A stretch of DNA of 64,000 nucleotides, from assembly GCF_010015445.1 (NCBI RefSeq), contig NC_053127.1, forward strand, positions 27,254,215-27,318,214, read 5' to 3'. Source of the DNA: Perca fluviatilis (Eukaryota > Chordata > Actinopteri > Perciformes > Percidae). This document shows positions 59,716 through 64,000 of the stretch, piece after piece. Every line of letters starts with the position of its first letter. The stretch's first letter is position 1. Below the pieces are notes generated by a model. It was not told the origin of the DNA, ran no database searches, and saw only the letters and a list, made by a program, of their open reading frames with translations. A program made the position numbers and the translations under genes.

Positions 59716-60600
59716 TATTTTGACCGTTACCGTAAACAATCCGTGTAAAGACAAATGTCTACCATGCAAATGGTTCCACGTGTAAAAAACAACAACATCA
59801 TATACAGTCTGTCTGATATATCTAGCGTTAACCCGTCTTTTAAAAACTACAATAAGTATCATTATTAAGTCCAACAAAGCACTTTTAACCCCACAATAGT
59901 GTGTTTTGCTCACTTGGATTCACTATCGCTTTCTCAGTTCATACGAGTTTAAATCAACTTCGTAGGAGAACAAATACATTCATATGATACAGAATAAATT
60001 GCTGGCGTGTTTTAATAAAGAGGACCTTGGAAATGTAGAAGAAAGTCTTAGAAATCAAGCAAAATTGGTGTTTCTGAAAAGTGAAAATTATAAACACCAG
60101 GATCGTTACCGTGTTTGAGGGGACGATTTAGCTGTCACACCGCATTATCCTTACAGGTGTATACACACAAAATTTAAAATGTTGCGTATTCATCTCAAAG
60201 GTAACATACGAACAATTACTTTCTAAATCTGTATATTTTAGTTTTGTTTTTATTGTACATACACATTTGTTGTCGAATGTCAGCAGCCTGTGGATTCAAC
60301 CAAGTAGGGACAATTTATTTTACCCTGTCAGGACATCGACCGACAAATGCGGCGCAGCCTTCGGTCTGCCCAGTCGTCCACAGCTCATAACCCGCGGATT
60401 TACAATCAACAATTGACACAGATTTCTACCCAGGGATACCTTTCTTTTCCCTTGGTATATTTTCTAAATATGAGGTGAGTACTAATCGATAATACGCAGC
60501 AAAGCAACACGTCTAATTAGTACGCAATTTAAGCGCCCGGTCTACGATGAAAATCTGCCTTGCAAGATGGCGACGTGGTTGAGAATTCAAAGGTGAAATA
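59716..60600. promoter_or_regulatory. Probable divergent promoter, pigl (-) and a plus-strand gene (ncor1?)
   Basis: pigl starts leftward from here. On the right, CpG-bearing sequence at 60340-60410 leads to a potential splice donor (GAG|GTGAGT at 60475). Next comes GCAAGATGGCGACG at 60563-60576, a strong match to the YY1 motif found just inside first exons of many housekeeping genes, followed by AAAG|GTGAAA at about 60592. In human, PIGL and NCOR1 are head to head, so ncor1 is the expected partner. No NCOR1 coding sequence is seen in the window, so the identity is inferred from gene order alone. Confidence 0.45.
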
Positions 60601-63449
60601 CAGGCTAAGTTAGCTAGCTAGCGACAACAACAACAACATCTTAAGCGTTGTGTTACTACCCTGAAGTGCTAAAGTAGCATATACTTTTAAGGTGACGTTT
60701 GTTGTGCGTGTTTTTTGTGCATTAGCGGAAAAAACCCTCTGTTGTGGAAATATACCCATCCCCCAAAATAAGCTACAAATCCAATTGCGTTTATATGACA
60801 GTAAGTTGTTAAAGGACAACAATAACAATACAGAGCAGCAGTATTTCTCACTGCCAAGTCGTGTATGAGGCCATGGCGCTCACCATGGCTGCTAGGTATG
60901 CATGGAAATCATCAGACCCCATTGCAAATGCTTTCTAAAATTACTGTACTAAGCACTTTACCGTGAAACTTGGAAAGCTTAGTCATTTTTATTACCTGAC
61001 ACTCTCGCCTTTACTCTCAAAATTCCTTAAACTACTTTAGAAAATGCTATTTTAAAACGGAGGAAATTGAAATGATAGAGGTAGGGGAACACCCGGGAGC
61101 GAAAACTGTAGCCACAATTTCTTTGATGATTACCATCATGGATTTCTTAGCGAGTTATAAAAGCAGGGATACAACTAAGAAACAATGTGTGGATAGTCAG
61201 GTCACTTACCAGAACTGCAACAGCTGATTCTGATGGTTAGCATAGTAATATTATCCTGCTTGATCAGTTGCTTTACATAATAAAATGGTTCAGGGATTTA
61301 ATGTCCTGCTAAACAGCTGTGACACAGGTGGGAGCACAGAGGAACAAATAATGTGTTTGTAAAGGAGACCTCACTTGATGTATGACAAAATCATCCCTTG
61401 CAGCATCAGGGCAACATTTTTAGTTTCCTGTTTTTATTCATTTTCATCCATAGTGTTAAATATTTTTAATTCCGTAACGTTTCAGTGGATTGGTCAGTTA
61501 TTGTTTTGGTATATCCACTCAAATCAGGCTAGAAAAAAATATGTAGGATTAAATTGAATCAAGTTTAGAAAAAACAGAACAGTAAAAGTAAAGCATAAAA
61601 CGTAACCAGCCTTGCGACTGCTTTTATGTCATTTAAAAAAGAAAAGGGTAAAAAATAAAAAAATACATCCTTCAACTGATGGTTCCTTTTTTTTTTTTTT
61701 ATACAAGTCACTGTGTCAAGACAATGAGGATATTTTTAGTATAAGTTCTGAAATTGTGAAAGTGGATCTCGAATTATGGCACCCACCAAACTATGTGGCA
61801 TGCGGATTGAAATAAAATAACAGCTTCCCACCCTGGTTATGCTGGCAATACTGAACTTGAACTTAGCATCATGATGACTTGGTGTGGTGGCCATGCTGTA
61901 AATCTTGCAGACTAGGAACAAAAATGCTAGAGCCAGCAGAACACAGATTCATAGGTTTCATCCCTATGAAGAAGGAAGAAACTTCTTCTGTGTGTGGTAG
62001 AATTTTTTTTTGCTGCAAAAAATATTGTGCTGCACAATATATCGTTTTTTTATCATCATCGCAATATCAATTGGGGCAATAAACCCATCGTGAAAAAACA
62101 CATGAGTGAAGCACTTATGAGCAGGAAACTGCACTTTAAAATGTGTCATTTTTTTTTTAGTGTTGCCTTTTTATATTCAATTCAATGTTTAATTTGTTCA
62201 ATAAAAGAAAGATGGGAATTTATTTTCTTTCATTTGTTTTAAATCCAACAGGCAATTGGTTGTATTTAAGCAGAATACTGAAAGCAGCAGAAATGAGTAC
62301 TTTAATATCGGTTTATCGCAAGTAATATAGTTACTGCGATATTCAACAATGTTATCGCATATCGCATATTTTCCTCATTTAGTGCAGCGCCAATAATCAG
62401 ACCGAACACAAAATCTATGTGATTGTTCATTGATTAGTTAATCTTGGATAATATCAGATAACAATAGGATGGTATTCAGAAGAAGTAGTAGCAACATGAG
62501 TGGAAAGATGGATCATCTGCTCATATAATTGATGTTTAAGTTTAGAGACTGCACCTTTTTTATTTTTATTTTTATTTATTTTTTTACCACAGCTGCACAG
62601 CAGAAGTTAATTAACATCTGAGGATTTTTTCCTATCTAAAAATAATTCAACTATGAAATGACACACCCTGTCAGTCCCTTTTTAATAAACAACAGATTAT
62701 ACAAGAGATGGAATTGCATGGCATGGACCTAACCCAACCTTGTGATTAAAGGACGACCTGTGCTACCTTCTGAGCCACACCCACCCCAAATAATATAACT
62801 AAACTTGTATCTTTAAAATACTAATGGTTGGGGATTCTTCAACGGCCGCTACATGTTTCCTTTTGAAAACCATAATCTTTTTTCATAAGAATATTTATAT
62901 AATTTTCATAAGAAGAACATTTCATTTGCAAATATTTTGTTGTATATGTTGTTATCAACATAAGTGATTATTTCAATATATCTGTTAAATTCCTACTGGC
63001 AATGTTTTTGCTGATATGTTTATACTGAACGTATCTGCAATTTTTGTTTTGTTTCCAACAATACCCGCTGTCTTAGCATGATTAAGGCATGATTAGGTTC
63101 AGGCAACTCAAACTACTCAGTTAAGGTTGGGGAAGATCTGAATGATTGATGGATGGAGGGAATTTAACTCTGAATAAGTCTGTATTTTTGTCGGTTTGAG
63201 CGTATAGTGCAGCTCCACATATATTTTAGACAGCTGTAAAGAACAAAAAAATCAAGGCTGATAACAAATTCATCAGTAAAATCAAGTTAACCCAGTTATC
63301 CGTAACAGGTCCCTGTTCTTTCCGCCCACAGAAATACTGTACTGTTTTGGTGTTTTCCAGAGCTGCAGCTACACAGCCCGAAGTTTTTTTTTATGTACCA
63401 GTTGTACCAAGATCATCCTTGCACTTTTGGTGTAAAAGGGTCAGTGTAA
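60601..63449. other. Non-coding stretch beyond the divergent promoter
   Basis: Probably the first intron of the predicted rightward gene. AT-rich. One repeat block at about 62028-62391 is listed separately. No coding exon recognised. Confidence 0.5.
62028..62391. repeat. Non-autonomous element related to the 10933 MITE
   Basis: Starts GTGCTGCACAATATATCG and ends 'tttagtgcagcgcc', giving inverted termini around GTGCTGCAC/GTGCAGCGC. The interior is rich in ATCGCA and TATCGC motifs, as in the 10933-11260 element. No clear target duplication was found, so the borders are approximate. Confidence 0.55.
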
Positions 63450-63450
63450 C

Positions 63451-64000
63451 GCTTATCAGTTAAATTTTCTAAGCACAAACGGACATTGGAAAAAAAGAAA
63501 AATGGGTTCCAATATCCAATTTTTTTATCCAATTCTGCCTTGACAAATTAAAAAATTGGATCTTTAAACTGTTTTTCCAATTTTCTGTTTTTATTCAGAG
63601 AATCAGAAAATTAGAAAATTGTGTCTGGGCTCCAATTATTCAATACTGCAGTGGTATTCTCTCCCTCGTTCCGCCTAGTTACGCCCCGCCCCCCACTCGA
63701 AACCATCAGTTGCAAGCACCTCTGACCCCAAGTCTATCAGTTTTTCTTTATTTTTGGTCCATATGCAGTTAATGACCTGCATATTCCGCAAAGTAGAAGA
63801 GAATATCATTGCAGTATTGAATAATTGGAGCTCAGACGCAATTTTGTAATTTTAATCTGATCCTCTGAATAAAAAACAGAAAATTGGAAAAACAGGTTAA
63901 AGATCCAATTTTTTAATTTGTCAAGGTGGAAAAAATTTGATATTTGAACCCGTTTTTCCAAATGTCCGTTTTGTGCTTAGAAAATTTAACTGATAAGCAT
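63451..64000. mobile_element. Foldback element with about 210-bp inverted arms
   Basis: The left arm (about 63451-63659) starts GCTTATCAGTTAAATTTTCT. The right arm (about 63790-64000) is its reverse complement with scattered mismatches and ends at the window edge in AAATTTAACTGATAAGC. The unique centre of about 130 bp contains a CGCCCCGCCCCCC stretch. It has no open frame. The right target duplication would be outside the window. Confidence 0.8.

Noticed and set aside
60872..60893. Short start MALTMAAR followed by GTATGC, a possible first exon
   Set aside because: A Kozak-like ATG and donor occur by chance often; nothing supports a gene here, and gene-order evidence places the promoter further left.

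Overview
This window is nuclear DNA of a vertebrate, almost certainly a teleost fish and probably a percomorph. Genes are split by introns with GT-AG borders, there are very long CA/GT microsatellites, and several short interspersed families look like ones common in fish. Protein matches come from reading translations against remembered vertebrate families; no search was run, and the species is not known.

Layout. 1-19.3 kb holds no coding exon I can support: AT-rich sequence with mobile-element relics and microsatellites, either upstream of abr or inside an intron of its long form. At 19.75 kb is a probable alternative first exon of abr (+). A tRNA-Val(AAC) gene (25.4 kb) and a decayed copy (28.3 kb) lie in the intron after it. 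The last seven abr coding exons (end of the C2 domain and the whole RhoGAP domain) run from 28.7 to 33.1 kb, with a 3' UTR to about 34.7 kb. 34.7-37.7 kb is intergenic and holds an odd array of ACTAGT palindromes. Two polyubiquitin genes lie in tandem on the minus strand: a 3-unit gene (coding 37.8-38.5 kb, promoter 39.3 kb) and a 7-unit gene (coding 41.3-42.9 kb, promoter 43.6 kb). The 7-unit gene carries a 2-base frameshift in its third unit. Next come cenpv (+, 46.1-47.1 kb) and, tail to tail with it, the complete seven-exon pigl gene (-, 47.5-59.7 kb). Beyond pigl is a probable divergent promoter, where gene order predicts ncor1. The window ends in a foldback element.

The order and relative orientation ubb - cenpv - pigl - (ncor1) match human 17p11.2-p12. 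Finding abr next to them joins two blocks that are apart on human 17p. The genes do not form one pathway: abr controls Rho/Rac GTPases, the polyubiquitin genes supply ubiquitin, cenpv is a zinc-binding GFA-fold protein, and pigl does the second step of GPI-anchor synthesis in the ER.

Most worth checking: an abr exon whose only possible splice donor is GC, directly against a (CA)22 repeat; the abr alternative first exon, which would give a 326-residue GAP-only protein; the frameshift in the 7-unit polyubiquitin gene, made by a small palindromic replacement; and the ACTAGT array with spacings near multiples of 10.5 bp.
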